Numbered from the stretch's first letter, positions 14,913-23,368 are shown. The stretch is 37,339 nucleotides of DNA from an uncultured Desulfobacteraceae bacterium (GCA_937982505.1 CALJLV010000043.1:1-37339), one strand, 5' to 3'. Notes: a model not told the origin generated them from the letters alone. Program-made: numbers and translations.

Positions 14913-16598
14913 ATGAACCCTCTGCAATACCGGCCCCGGCTGGCGGCCGCGGTGCTGGCCACGACCCTCTGGGCCCTCATCGCCGCGGTCCGGGCGGAGG
15001 CGCAAGATTGCGGCGGCATCGCCGCCCAGATCCAGCACGGCGGGGTCTTGTGGACCGAAAACGCCGTGGTGGTCCAGGGCACTGCCGCCCCCAACCTGAG
15101 CGATCCCAACCTGCCGCTGTCGGTGATCAAGCGCACCGCCCAGAATGCCGCCGTCCTGGACGCCTACCGCAAGGCGGCCGGAATTCTGACCGGGGTGCGG
15201 ATTTCCAGCCAGGCTCTGGCCGCCGACAATCCCCGGGTGGTGAGCCGCATCCAGGCGTTTGTCCAGAACGCCAAGGTCTGCCAGGCCAAGTATTACGCCG
15301 ACGGCGGCGTCGACATGGTGGTCATGGTCCCCCTGCGCGGGGCGTTCGCCGTGGAGGCCCTGGCCGAGGCCGGCACCCGTGTGGCCGCCGGACCGTCGGC
15401 CTACACCGGGCTGGTGGTGGATGCCGCCCATCTGGCCTTTGCCCCGGCCATCGCGCCGCGGATCCTGGATCCGGACGGCCACCCGGTCTTCGATGTCGCC
15501 ATGGTGCGCAAAGAGGTGGTGCTGGGGGGGGCGGCGGTCCGTTATGCGGCCTCCGGCAAAGCGCTTCCAGACGGCTGGGGCGGATCCCGGCCCCTGCGGG
15601 TGCGTGCCGTCGGGCTGGGCAATGTCTCGCCCTCGGATCTTTTGGTGGACCTTGAGGCGGCCCGGGACCTTTCCGGTGCCCCGGGCTTTCTGGGTGACGG
15701 GCAGGTGGTGGTGGTCATCCGGCCCCAGGTGGAACTGGACTGCCGTGGTCTGTTCGACCGGGTAACGGACCGGCAGGTGGATTGGACCCGCAGGCTGGTG
15801 GCGGCCCGGGGCCGCGGGAAGGTCGATTTTTCCCAGGATCAGGACGTCAGCGTGCGCCTGCGCCAGATGGAGCGGGCCGCCGAGATCGATGCCCAGCGAA
15901 AGCTGCTGGAGGCCTGCCTGGCCGTGCGGGTGGACGGAGAGCGCCGCCTCAGGAGTTTGCCCGAGGTGGTGGAGAAGGCGCAAGGGATAGTCTCCAACGC
16001 CGTACGCTGCGATGCGCGCTACTTCCAGGACGGTTCGGCCGAGGTGGTTCTGGCGGCCCCGCTGGATGCGGTGGCGGCCCTGAGCCTCGATCTGGGGATC
16101 GAGCCGCCCGAGGCGGCCAGGGGTGGGGACCCGGACCCCAGCGGGTTGATCGTGGATGCCCTGGGACTCGGGTTTCAGCCGGTTCTGGCCCCGTCGCTGA
16201 GATCCACCGACGGAATCGAGCTCTACGGGCCGTCGCGGATCGCCCGGGCCTACTTTCAGCAGCAGGGGGTGGCCGGTTATCATTCCAGCCTGGCCGAAGC
16301 GCTGGCCGACCCCCGGGTCGGCCCCCGGCCGCTGGTGGTCAAGGCCTCCGGGCCGGGGGTCGCGGGGAGCCTGGTCCTGGCCCCGGCCGAGGCCCGGGTC
16401 CTGGTCCAGGCGGCCGCTGCCGCGCCCTTCCTGGTCCAGGGGCGCGTCATCATCGTCAGTGAATCGGTGTCGAGCCCGTCGGCGCCGCCCCGCGGCGGCG
16501 AATCCTCCGCGGCGGCGGCCCGCCCGACCCTGGGACCACCGGCGGCTTCCTCCGGGCAGGGATCCGGCGTGCGGGTCGGCAGGATTGAAATCCCCTGA
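14913..16598 (+). CDS. Exported protein with two tandem LPP20-like units
   Basis: This 561-residue protein begins with a signal peptide (about 1-30, ending AEA-QD) and a cysteine at 33; it lacks a strict lipobox. It contains two copies of a unit of about 203 residues: 70-272 and 314-517. Each has a helix pair (RTAQNAAVLDAYRKAAGIL and RAAEIDAQRKLLEACL), a strand after a Cys-x-A-x-Y/F motif (CQAKYYADGGVDMVVMVPL and CDARYFQDGSAEVVLAAPL), then TGLVVDAAHLAFAPAIAPRI and SGLIVDALGLGFQPVLAPSL, and a closing GDGQVVVVIR / VQGRVIIVSE strand. The helix-strand part resembles LPP20-type lipoprotein domains (inference). The C-terminal 45 residues are Ser/Pro/Ala-rich. It heads a four-gene run behind a good promoter; envelope function is likely but unknown. 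AAGGAGA precedes the ATG. Confidence 0.8.
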   Translation: MNPLQYRPRLAAAVLATTLWALIAAVRAEAQDCGGIAAQIQHGGVLWTENAVVVQGTAAPNLSDPNLPLSVIKRTAQNAAVLDAYRKAAGILTGVRISSQALAADNPRVVSRIQAFVQNAKVCQAKYYADGGVDMVVMVPLRGAFAVEALAEAGTRVAAGPSAYTGLVVDAAHLAFAPAIAPRILDPDGHPVFDVAMVRKEVVLGGAAVRYAASGKALPDGWGGSRPLRVRAVGLGNVSPSDLLVDLEAARDLSGAPGFLGDGQVVVVIRPQVELDCRGLFDRVTDRQVDWTRRLVAARGRGKVDFSQDQDVSVRLRQMERAAEIDAQRKLLEACLAVRVDGERRLRSLPEVVEKAQGIVSNAVRCDARYFQDGSAEVVLAAPLDAVAALSLDLGIEPPEAARGGDPDPSGLIVDALGLGFQPVLAPSLRSTDGIELYGPSRIARAYFQQQGVAGYHSSLAEALADPRVGPRPLVVKASGPGVAGSLVLAPAEARVLVQAAAAAPFLVQGRVIIVSESVSSPSAPPRGGESSAAAARPTLGPPAASSGQGSGVRVGRIEIP

Positions 16599-16639
16599 GC
16601 CGGCTCCCAGGGCGGCTCAGGTTATCCTTCAGGAGCGTG

Positions 16640-17347
16640 ATGATGCGGCGCGTGCTGGCCGTTCTTGCCCTGGCGGGAGTCGTGGCGCTCATGGGGGCGC
16701 CGCTGGTTTCGGCCGCCGAGGTGCAGGTCACCTTCACCCAGGGGACCGTCTTCAGGGGGGCCACCCGACAGGGGCCGTGGGAACCGGTTCAACGGGGGGA
16801 AGGGGTATCTCCGGCCAGTTTTCTGCGTACCGCCGAGGATGGGATCCTTGAATTGGGTCTGGGGGATGGTTCAGTGGTGCGCCTGGCGCCGGATTCGATC
16901 TACCAGGTCGACGAGGCCTGGTTCGAGACCGGCAAGCCGCGGCGCTTTTCGGCCCAGCTCTTTGTGGGCAAGCTCTGGGCCAGGGTGCGCCAACCGGGCA
17001 GGGGGGGACTGGGACGCTTCGAAAACCGCATTCCCACCGCCGTGATCGGGGTGCGTGGCACGGTCTACGATCTGAGGGCCGCCATGGACGGCAGCGCCGA
17101 GGTGCGCGTTTACGCGGGGATGGTGGCGGTGGGGCCCCCGATGCTGATCCAGGGCGGGGCCCGCGAAGAAATGGCCTGGCCTGGCCAAGTCAGCGAAGCC
17201 CAGTGGGAGGAGATCATCCTGGGCAAGCTTCAGCGGCTGCGCATCGGTTCCGACGGGCGGCCGGGCCGCCCGGAAGCCTTCGATCCCCGATCGGTGACGG
17301 ACGACTGGGTAAAGTTCAATCAAAGGCGCGACACGGGCCAGCCCTGA
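16640..17347 (+). CDS. Exported FecR-domain protein
   Basis: This protein of about 235 residues has a signal peptide (RRVLAVLALAGVVALMGAPLVSA-AE) and then a FecR-type domain: a strand-rich stretch with LRTAEDGILELGLGDGSVVRLAPDS and the signature IPTAVIGVRGTVYDLR. In FecR this domain senses signals in the periplasm, but many stand-alone exported FecR-domain proteins are envelope proteins of unknown role. No sigma factor, anti-sigma membrane segment or TonB receptor gene is adjacent, so a signalling role is not supported. Three consecutive start codons (GTG 16637, ATG 16640, ATG 16643) follow AGGAG; ATG at 16640 or 16643 gives the better spacing. It lies 41 bases after the LPP20-like gene. Confidence 0.82.
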   Translation: MMRRVLAVLALAGVVALMGAPLVSAAEVQVTFTQGTVFRGATRQGPWEPVQRGEGVSPASFLRTAEDGILELGLGDGSVVRLAPDSIYQVDEAWFETGKPRRFSAQLFVGKLWARVRQPGRGGLGRFENRIPTAVIGVRGTVYDLRAAMDGSAEVRVYAGMVAVGPPMLIQGGAREEMAWPGQVSEAQWEEIILGKLQRLRIGSDGRPGRPEAFDPRSVTDDWVKFNQRRDTGQP

Positions 17348-17367
17348 CGGCTGGTGGAGAAGGATCC

Positions 17368-18372
17368 ATGAAGGCTTCCGAGCATTTCCTTTCGCCCCGG
17401 GACCTGGAGGTTATCGGCCGCTGGGGCCGCCACCACGCTCCGGACCTGAGCATCGAGCTGGTGCGCGTTTCCGGACACCCGGCCCTGCCGGCGCTGGAAG
17501 CGGTCGCCGGGGCGCTGGCCGACCTGCTGCCGTCGGTGCGCATCCGGCGCCAGACCGATGCCGGGGCCTTCAAACCGGGGCTGCGGCTGGGGGCCCATCT
17601 GATCTTCCATGCCGCTCCCGCGGGGAACGAGATCCCGCCTTTCCTAGACGCCCTGGCCCTGACGGCGGGCCTGACTCCCTCTCCGTTTTCCGGCGGGCAG
17701 GTGGCCGCCCTGGCCAGGATTCGCGCGCCGGCCCGGCTCGATCTGTACGTGGGCACGCACTGCCCCTTTTGTCCGGCCATGGTGGGCCGCCTGGCCGCCA
17801 TGGCGGTGGCGGCGCCGAAGATCACCCTGGCTGTCACCAACGCCCAGCTGTTTGCCGACGAAGCCCGGGACCAGAGGATCCAGTCCGTGCCGACCCTGAT
17901 TCTTGACGGCGGTCTGCGCTGGACCGGCGCGGTGGAGATCGACGCCCTGATCCCGGCCCTGGTGGAGCGCGACCCGGTTCGCCTGCCGGCCGCGGTGCTG
18001 GAAGGCATGCTGGAAAGCGGGGCCGCCGGGGAGCTGGCCGAAATGATGGCCGCCGCCGGCAAGATCTTTCCGTCCCTGCTCGATCTTCTCGTTGATCCGC
18101 GCTGGTCGGTGCGCCTGGGGGCCATGGTGGCCATGGAAACCCTGGCGGAGTCGGCCCCCGGGCTGGCCCTGGAGGTGGCGGCGCCCCTGCTGGCGCGCTA
18201 CGGGGGCCAGCCGAGCAATGTGCGTGGCGACATGCTCCAGGTTCTCGGGACGGTGGGAAGCGCCGCCACCTCCAGCCAGATTGCCGCGGTCGTTGCCGGG
18301 GAGACCGACACCGAGGTCCTGGCCGCCGCCGATGAGGCCATGGCCGCCATCGCCGCGCGCCGGACGGATTGA
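17368..18372 (+). CDS. Thioredoxin-fold protein fused to a HEAT-like domain
   Basis: This 334-residue cytoplasmic protein has three parts. Residues about 1-115 look like a degenerate, cysteine-free thioredoxin fold. Residues about 120-210 form an active-looking fold with the CxxC motif THCPFCPAMV (C132, C135) and the cis-proline segment SVPTLIL. Two tandem thioredoxin folds with CPFC in the second recall the N-terminal domain of AhpF and PDO-type disulfide oxidoreductases. Residues about 230-334 are Ala/Leu/Glu-rich paired helices resembling HEAT repeats (WSVRLGAMVAMETLAE, TEVLAAADEAMAAIAARR). It probably exchanges disulfides with a partner held by the helical part (inference). The ATG at 17368 follows GGAGAAGG and is 20 bases after the FecR gene. 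Confidence 0.8.
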   Translation: MKASEHFLSPRDLEVIGRWGRHHAPDLSIELVRVSGHPALPALEAVAGALADLLPSVRIRRQTDAGAFKPGLRLGAHLIFHAAPAGNEIPPFLDALALTAGLTPSPFSGGQVAALARIRAPARLDLYVGTHCPFCPAMVGRLAAMAVAAPKITLAVTNAQLFADEARDQRIQSVPTLILDGGLRWTGAVEIDALIPALVERDPVRLPAAVLEGMLESGAAGELAEMMAAAGKIFPSLLDLLVDPRWSVRLGAMVAMETLAESAPGLALEVAAPLLARYGGQPSNVRGDMLQVLGTVGSAATSSQIAAVVAGETDTEVLAAADEAMAAIAARRTD

Positions 18373-18500
18373 ACCCCTTGCGAAGCGCCGGCGGGTCTCG
18401 GTTTGGCGCCCGCAGCGAACACCCGCCTTGCATCCGACGTCCGGCGCTCACCGCCGCGCCGCCGCCCTGACTTTACCCCGTCCATCCAAGGGAGGATCAT

Positions 18501-18839
18501 ATGCTGCAACATGTCGTCTTGATGACTTTCAAGCCCGAGGTCCGTTCCGAAGAGATCGACGCGCTGGAGCGGCTTTTGGACGATCTGCCCAACCGCATCG
18601 TGGAGATCCAGACCTACGAATTCGGCCGGGATGTCCTGCGCTCCGCGCGATCCTGGGACTTCGCCCTGGTGGCGGGGTTCGCCAACCTCGATACCCTGCA
18701 GCGCTACCAGCGTCATCCGGACCACCTGGCGGTGGCGGCCCGGCTGGGTGACCTGTGCCGTCAGATCGTGTGCGTCGATTTCGAGTCCAAGCCCCTTCCC
18801 GTGGTGGATCGCGATCCGCTGGAATGGCCTTTGCGCTGA
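18501..18839 (+). CDS. Dabb-family stress-responsive alpha/beta-barrel protein
   Basis: The 112-residue protein begins MLQHVVLMTFKPEV and has the Dabb (dimeric alpha-beta barrel) pattern: a first strand carrying the conserved histidine (HVVLMTFK), helices with a conserved YEFGRD after IQTY, ALVAGFANLDTLQRYQRHPDHLAVAARL, and a closing strand (RQIVCVDFE). Members act as homodimers; some respond to stress and others are small enzymes, and no specific activity can be deduced here. The ATG follows GGGAGGATC. The 128 bases between it and the thioredoxin-HEAT gene contain no clear promoter or terminator, so read-through from the upstream cluster is possible. Confidence 0.88.
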   Translation: MLQHVVLMTFKPEVRSEEIDALERLLDDLPNRIVEIQTYEFGRDVLRSARSWDFALVAGFANLDTLQRYQRHPDHLAVAARLGDLCRQIVCVDFESKPLPVVDRDPLEWPLR

Positions 18840-18906
18840 AGCGCGCCGCCCCTTGAACTCCAGTCGCCGGAGGGCCGCCGGGAGGGAAACCCGGGGGCCC
18901 TTGCGG

Positions 18907-18934
18907 TTGCAAATTCCGCCGGATGCGCTATGGT
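18907..18934 (+). promoter_or_regulatory. Sigma70-type promoter for parE
   Basis: TTGCAA (18907-18912), a 16-base spacer and TATGGT (18929-18934) place the start near 18941, about 42 bases before the parE ATG at 18983. An in-frame ATG at 18923 falls between the -35 and -10 boxes, which supports the later start codon. Confidence 0.55.
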
Positions 18935-18982
18935 GCCCCTGCCGCCGCCGCGGCCAAGGTCAACAAGGGGGATCCAGGCATC

Positions 18983-20896
18983 ATGCGTCTCAACGAGGCC
19001 AGCACCTACAACGCCGAATCCATCGAAGTGCTCACCGGCCTGGAGCCGGTCCGCCGCCGTCCGGGGATGTACACCGACACCCAGCGGCCCAACCACCTGG
19101 CCCAGGAGGTGGTGGACAACAGCGTGGACGAGGCCATCGCCGGTTTCGCCCGGAACATCGACGTGATCCTCTACGAGGACCACTCACTGGAAGTGACGGA
19201 CAACGGCCGGGGCATGCCGGTGGACATCCATCCCGAGGAGGGGATCAGCGGGGTGGCGCTGATCATGACCCGGCTGCACGCCGGCGCCAAGTTTTCCGAC
19301 AAGAACTACCGGTTTTCCGGAGGGCTGCACGGGGTGGGGGTCTCGGTGGTCAACGCCCTGTCCAGCCGTCTGGAGGTGGAGATCCGGCGCGAGGGGCGGC
19401 GCTGGCGCATCATTTTCGCCGGTGGGGAGGTGGCCGAACCCCTGGTCGAGGCCGGCACGGTGGGGCTGCGCAACACCGGCACCACCATCCGCTTCTGGCC
19501 CGATCCGAAATACTTCGACACCCCGCGGTTTTCCGTGCCCCGGCTGCGCCACGTGCTGCGGGCCAAGGCGGTACTCTGCCCGGGCCTGCGGGTGCGTTTC
19601 TTCGACCGCAGCGGCGGCGAGAACGCCGAATGGTACTATGAGGACGGGCTGCGCGACTACCTGGTGGACAGTCTGGGGCAGACGGCCCGGGTGCCCGAAA
19701 TCCCTTTCGTGGGCAGCGCCCAGGGCGAGGCCGAGGAGGTCTCCTGGGCCGTGGCCTGGCTTGCCGAAGGGGGGGAAACGGTGGCTGAAAGCTACGTCAA
19801 CCTGATTCCCACGGCCCAGGGCGGGACCCACGTCAACGGGTTCCGCAGCGGGCTGCTGGCCTCGATCCGTGAATTTTGCGAGTTCCGCAAGATGATTCCC
19901 CGCACGGTGCGCCTGGCCCCCGAGGACGTCTGGGAGCAGTGCAGCTACGTGCTGTCCCTCAAGCTGCAGGATCCGCAGTTTTCCGGCCAGACCAAGGAAC
20001 GTCTCGGGTCGCGCCAGGCGGCCACCTTCGTCACCGGGGCGGTCAAGGACGCTTTCAGCCTCTGGCTCAACCAGCACACCGAGGCCGGCGAGCAGATCGC
20101 CAATCTGGCTCTGGCCCATGCCCAGCGGCGACTTAAAGCCAGCAAACAGGTGGTTCGCAAAAAGATCAGCAGCGGTCCGGCCCTGCCGGGGAAGCTGGCC
20201 GACTGCGTCAGCCAGGATCCCATGCGCTGCGAGCTGTTTCTGGTGGAGGGCGACTCGGCCGGAGGCAGCGCCAAGCAGGCCCGGGACCGTAATTTTCAGG
20301 CCGTGATGCCCCTGCGCGGAAAGATCCTCAACACCTGGGAGGCGGCGCCGGAGACCATCCTGGCCTCCAAGGAGATCCACGACATCGCCACGGCCATGGG
20401 GGTCGATCCGGCCAGCGAGGACCTGGAGGGCCTGCGCTATGGCAAAGTCTGCATCCTGGCCGACGCCGACAGCGACGGGCTGCACATCGCCACCTTGCTC
20501 TGCGCCCTGTTCCGGCGGCATTTTACGGCTCTGGTGCGCCGGGGGCATATCTTCGTGGCCATGCCGCCACTGTACCGCATCGACGCGGGCAAGCAGGTTT
20601 TCTACGCCCTGGACGAAGCCGAAAAGCAAGGCACCATCGACCGGCTCCTGGCCAAGAAGACGGCCCGCGGCCAGATCCAGGTCCAGCGCTTCAAGGGTCT
20701 GGGCGAGATGAACCCGCCGCAGTTGCGCGAGACCACCATGGCGCCGGATACCCGCCGGCTGGTCCAGTTGACCCTTACCGACCAGGTGGACGAGGAGGCC
20801 CTGCTGGACATGCTCCTGAGCAAGAAGCGGGCCGCCGACCGGCGGATCTGGCTCGAAACCAAGGGGAACCTGGCCGCGGAGGCGGCGGCGCTCTAA
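18983..20896 (+). CDS. parE: DNA topoisomerase IV subunit B
   Basis: ParE is the ATPase subunit of topoisomerase IV, which decatenates daughter chromosomes. The 637-residue product is close in length to E. coli ParE (630). It has the GHKL ATPase motifs (EVVDNSVDEAIAG, TDNGRGMPVDIHPEEG, GGLHGVGVSVVNALS), the transducer segment QGGTHVNGF, and the TOPRIM motifs EGDSAGGSAKQARDR and DADSDGLH. SIEVLTGLEPVRRRPGMYTDT, PEEGISGVALIMTRLHAGAKF and RFKGLGEMNPPQLRETTM are of the proteobacterial ParE type, and GyrB-specific insertions are absent. The ATG at 18983 follows AAGGGGG and lies downstream of the promoter; an ATG at 18923 would add 20 unconserved residues. parC follows after 85 bases. Confidence 0.95.
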   Translation: MRLNEASTYNAESIEVLTGLEPVRRRPGMYTDTQRPNHLAQEVVDNSVDEAIAGFARNIDVILYEDHSLEVTDNGRGMPVDIHPEEGISGVALIMTRLHAGAKFSDKNYRFSGGLHGVGVSVVNALSSRLEVEIRREGRRWRIIFAGGEVAEPLVEAGTVGLRNTGTTIRFWPDPKYFDTPRFSVPRLRHVLRAKAVLCPGLRVRFFDRSGGENAEWYYEDGLRDYLVDSLGQTARVPEIPFVGSAQGEAEEVSWAVAWLAEGGETVAESYVNLIPTAQGGTHVNGFRSGLLASIREFCEFRKMIPRTVRLAPEDVWEQCSYVLSLKLQDPQFSGQTKERLGSRQAATFVTGAVKDAFSLWLNQHTEAGEQIANLALAHAQRRLKASKQVVRKKISSGPALPGKLADCVSQDPMRCELFLVEGDSAGGSAKQARDRNFQAVMPLRGKILNTWEAAPETILASKEIHDIATAMGVDPASEDLEGLRYGKVCILADADSDGLHIATLLCALFRRHFTALVRRGHIFVAMPPLYRIDAGKQVFYALDEAEKQGTIDRLLAKKTARGQIQVQRFKGLGEMNPPQLRETTMAPDTRRLVQLTLTDQVDEEALLDMLLSKKRAADRRIWLETKGNLAAEAAAL

Positions 20897-20903
20897 CGCT
20901 TTT

Positions 20904-20936
20904 TTATAGGCCTTATGTGTTCTATAAGGCCTATAA
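20904..20936. repeat. Perfect 13-bp inverted repeat between parE and parC
   Basis: TTATAGGCCTTAT (20904-20916) and ATAAGGCCTATAA (20924-20936) are perfect reverse complements around a seven-base loop. The T run lies before, not after, the hairpin on the plus strand, so it does not look like an intrinsic terminator. Its right arm merges into the 9-base tandem repeat. Confidence 0.85.
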
Positions 20937-20958
20937 GACCCATAAGACCTATAAAACC
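20923..20958. repeat. Four tandem copies of a 9-bp unit (TATAAGACC)
   Basis: Four consecutive nine-base units, TATAAGGCC, TATAAGACC, CATAAGACC and TATAAAACC, are followed by a partial fifth (TAT). The tract is AT-rich against a very GC-rich background and separates the parE stop from the parC start. Similar short AT-rich arrays occur between genes in some deltaproteobacterial genomes (recollection, not verified). Confidence 0.85.
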
Positions 20959-20981
20959 TATTGCCAACGAGCGTTGTTTCC

Positions 20982-23258
20982 ATGACTGAAAGCGCGTCTC
21001 CCCCCGCCTTGGACGGCATCGAGCGCCAGCCCCTGGCGCTTTTCAGCGAGAAGGCCTATCTGGATTACGCCATGTACGTGATCCTGGATCGGGCCCTGCC
21101 CCACGTGAGCGACGGGCTCAAGCCGGTCCAGCGGCGCATCGTCTACGCCATGAGCGAGCTGGGCCTGAAGGCCACGGCCAAGCACAAGAAATCGGCCCGC
21201 ACCGTGGGCGACGTCCTAGGCAAGTTCCATCCCCACGGGGACGCGGCCTGCTACGAGGCCATGGTGACCATGGCCCAGCCCTTTACCTACCGCTATCCGC
21301 TCGTCGACGGCCAGGGCAACTGGGGCTCTCTGGACGATCCCAAATCCTTTGCCGCCATGCGCTACACCGAAGCCCGCCTGGGGCCCTACGCCGAGGTGCT
21401 CTTGGCCGAGCTGGGCCAGGGGACGGTGGACTGGCAGCCCAACTTCGACGGCTGCCTGCAGGAGCCGCGGTTTTTGCCGGCCCGGCTGCCCAACCTGCTG
21501 CTCAACGGGGCCACGGGGATTGCCGTGGGGATGGCCACCGACATCCCCCCCCACAACCTGGGCGAGGTGGTGGCGGCCTGCCAGCATCTGCTGGAAAACC
21601 CCGGGGCCGACACAGAGGCCCTGTGCGCCTTCATCCAGGGGCCGGACATGCCCACCGGGGCCGAGATCATCACCCCGCGCGAGGAGCTGCTCGAGATCTA
21701 CCGCAGCGGCATGGGGTCGTTTCGCATGCGGGCCGTCTGGGAGCGGGAAAACGGGGACATCGTGATCCGGGCCCTGCCGCACCAGGTGTCCGGCGCCCGG
21801 GTGATGGAACAGATCGCGGCCCAGATGCAGGCCAAAAAACTGCCCCTGGTGGCCGACCTGCGCGACGAGTCGGACCACGAAGAGCCGGTGCGCCTGGTGA
21901 TCGTGCCGCGGTCGAACCGCATCGACGGCGAGCAGCTCATGGGGCATCTGTTCGCCACCACTGATCTGGAGCGCTCCTACCGGGTCAATTTGAACCTGAT
22001 CGGCTTGGACGGCCGGCCCCGGGTGCGCGGACTGGTGGAGATCCTCGGCCAATGGCTGTCCTTTCGCCTGGAGACGGTGCGCCGGCGTTTGCAGCACCGC
22101 CTGGACAAGGTGGGTGATCGGCTCCACGTCCTGGAAGGCTTGCATGTCGCCTACCTGAACATCGATGAGGTCATCGCCACGATTCGCCGAGCCGAGGACC
22201 CCAAGTCGGCCCTGATGGAACGTTTCGGTCTGACGCCACGCCAGGCCGAGGCGATTCTGGAGCTGCGGTTGCGCCAGCTTTCGCGCATCGAAGAGATGCA
22301 GATCCTTGCCGAGCAGGAGACCCTGGCCGCCGAAAAGGCCGAGCTGGCAAGCATCCTTTCTTGCGATTCGCGATTGCGGGGGCTGGTGAGCGCCGAGATG
22401 GCCGCCGACGCCAAACGCTTCGGCGATGCGCGGCGCACCGCGGTGGTGGCCCGGCGCGAGGCCCAGGCCCTGACGGTGGCCGAGATCCAGCCGGCCGAAC
22501 CGGTAACCGTGGTCCTCTCCCAAAAGGGGTGGATCCGGGCGGCCAAGGGCCACGAGGTGGACCCGGAAAAGCTCAGCTACCGGGCCGGAGACCGGTTCCT
22601 GGAGGCGGCCAGAGGAAAGAGCAGCCAGGTGGCGGTGTTTCTGGACTCCACCGGTCGCAGCTACAGCCTGCCGGTGCACGGCCTGGCTTCGGCCCGCAGC
22701 CAGGGCGAACCCATCAGCGGCCGACTTCAGCTGCCCTCCGAGGCCCGGGTGCGCCATCTGCTCATGGGGCCCGAGGAGATGCGGCTGCTGGTGGCCTCGG
22801 AGGCCGGTTACGGGTTCGTCTGCCGCCTGGAAGACCTCATCAGCAAAAACCGCGGCGGCAAACAGGTCCTGACCCTGCCCGCCGGGGCCCGGCCCATGGC
22901 CCCTCTGCCTCTAGAGAACCCCCGGCACACCCTCCTGGTGGCGGTGAGCAGCGAGGGGCGGATGCTGATTTTCGAACTGGCCGATCTGCCCGAACTGGCC
23001 CGGGGCAAGGGGAACAAGATCCTCCAGATCCCTCCCAAGCGGGTCCGCGAAGGGCTGGAACGTCTTGCCGTGTTGGCCGTGATGGCGCCCGACAGCCACC
23101 TGGTGGTCCATGCCGGCAAGCGTTTCCTGACCCTCAAACCGGCTCACTGGGTCGATTTCCAGGGCCAGCGGGGGTTGCGCGGCCGCAGGCTGCCCCGCGG
23201 TTTTCAACGGGTGGACCGGCTCGAGTGCATCGAACCCGAGCAACGGGGGCTGGTCTAG
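20982..23258 (+). CDS. parC: DNA topoisomerase IV subunit A
   Basis: ParC is the DNA-breaking subunit of topoisomerase IV. The 758-residue product has the winged-helix/tower domain with GDVLGKFHPHGD, the catalytic tyrosine in AAMRYTEARL, the cleavage-domain NGATGIAVGMATDIPPHNLGEV and the coiled-coil gate region, followed by a beta-pinwheel C-terminal domain with degenerate blades (for example KGWIRAAKGHEVDPEKLSYRAGD). There is no GyrA box (QRRGGKG), and the length is near E. coli ParC (752), which supports ParC over GyrA. The quinolone-determining region carries normal-looking residues around GKFHPHGDAACYEAM. The ATG at 20982 lacks a strong ribosome binding site, so translation may rely on coupling or on structure in the repeat region. 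Confidence 0.94.
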   Translation: MTESASPPALDGIERQPLALFSEKAYLDYAMYVILDRALPHVSDGLKPVQRRIVYAMSELGLKATAKHKKSARTVGDVLGKFHPHGDAACYEAMVTMAQPFTYRYPLVDGQGNWGSLDDPKSFAAMRYTEARLGPYAEVLLAELGQGTVDWQPNFDGCLQEPRFLPARLPNLLLNGATGIAVGMATDIPPHNLGEVVAACQHLLENPGADTEALCAFIQGPDMPTGAEIITPREELLEIYRSGMGSFRMRAVWERENGDIVIRALPHQVSGARVMEQIAAQMQAKKLPLVADLRDESDHEEPVRLVIVPRSNRIDGEQLMGHLFATTDLERSYRVNLNLIGLDGRPRVRGLVEILGQWLSFRLETVRRRLQHRLDKVGDRLHVLEGLHVAYLNIDEVIATIRRAEDPKSALMERFGLTPRQAEAILELRLRQLSRIEEMQILAEQETLAAEKAELASILSCDSRLRGLVSAEMAADAKRFGDARRTAVVARREAQALTVAEIQPAEPVTVVLSQKGWIRAAKGHEVDPEKLSYRAGDRFLEAARGKSSQVAVFLDSTGRSYSLPVHGLASARSQGEPISGRLQLPSEARVRHLLMGPEEMRLLVASEAGYGFVCRLEDLISKNRGGKQVLTLPAGARPMAPLPLENPRHTLLVAVSSEGRMLIFELADLPELARGKGNKILQIPPKRVREGLERLAVLAVMAPDSHLVVHAGKRFLTLKPAHWVDFQGQRGLRGRRLPRGFQRVDRLECIEPEQRGLV

Positions 23259-23311
23259 CGCCAGGTGGCATAGGCCAGGTTGGCAAGGATTCTGCCCTGC
23301 TTGGGCGCTAG
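23255..23311. repeat. Inverted repeat spanning the parC stop codon
   Basis: CTAGCGCC (23255-23262, containing the parC stop) and GGCGCTAG (23304-23311) are perfect eight-base inverted arms 41 bases apart. The interior holds further short complementary pairs such as GGCA/TGCC, so the parC message end could fold. No T tract follows. Confidence 0.4.
23281..23296 (+). promoter_or_regulatory. Weak sigma54 promoter candidate upstream of the YkgJ gene
   Basis: TGGCAAG-GATT-CTGCC has GG-N10-GC spacing and six of seven consensus bases in the -24 half, but CTGC replaces TTGC in the -12 half. The predicted start would be near 23307, about 62 bases before the ATG at 23369. Confidence 0.3.
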
Positions 23312-23368
23312 GATGTGGGCATCCGCCGGTAAAGGGCGGGTGCGTCCCGAGGGATCGTCGGAGGGCGC

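Noticed and set aside
20904..20936. The parE-parC hairpin as an intrinsic terminator
   Set aside because: The T run precedes the stem on the plus strand and no T tract follows; parE and parC are expected to be made together.
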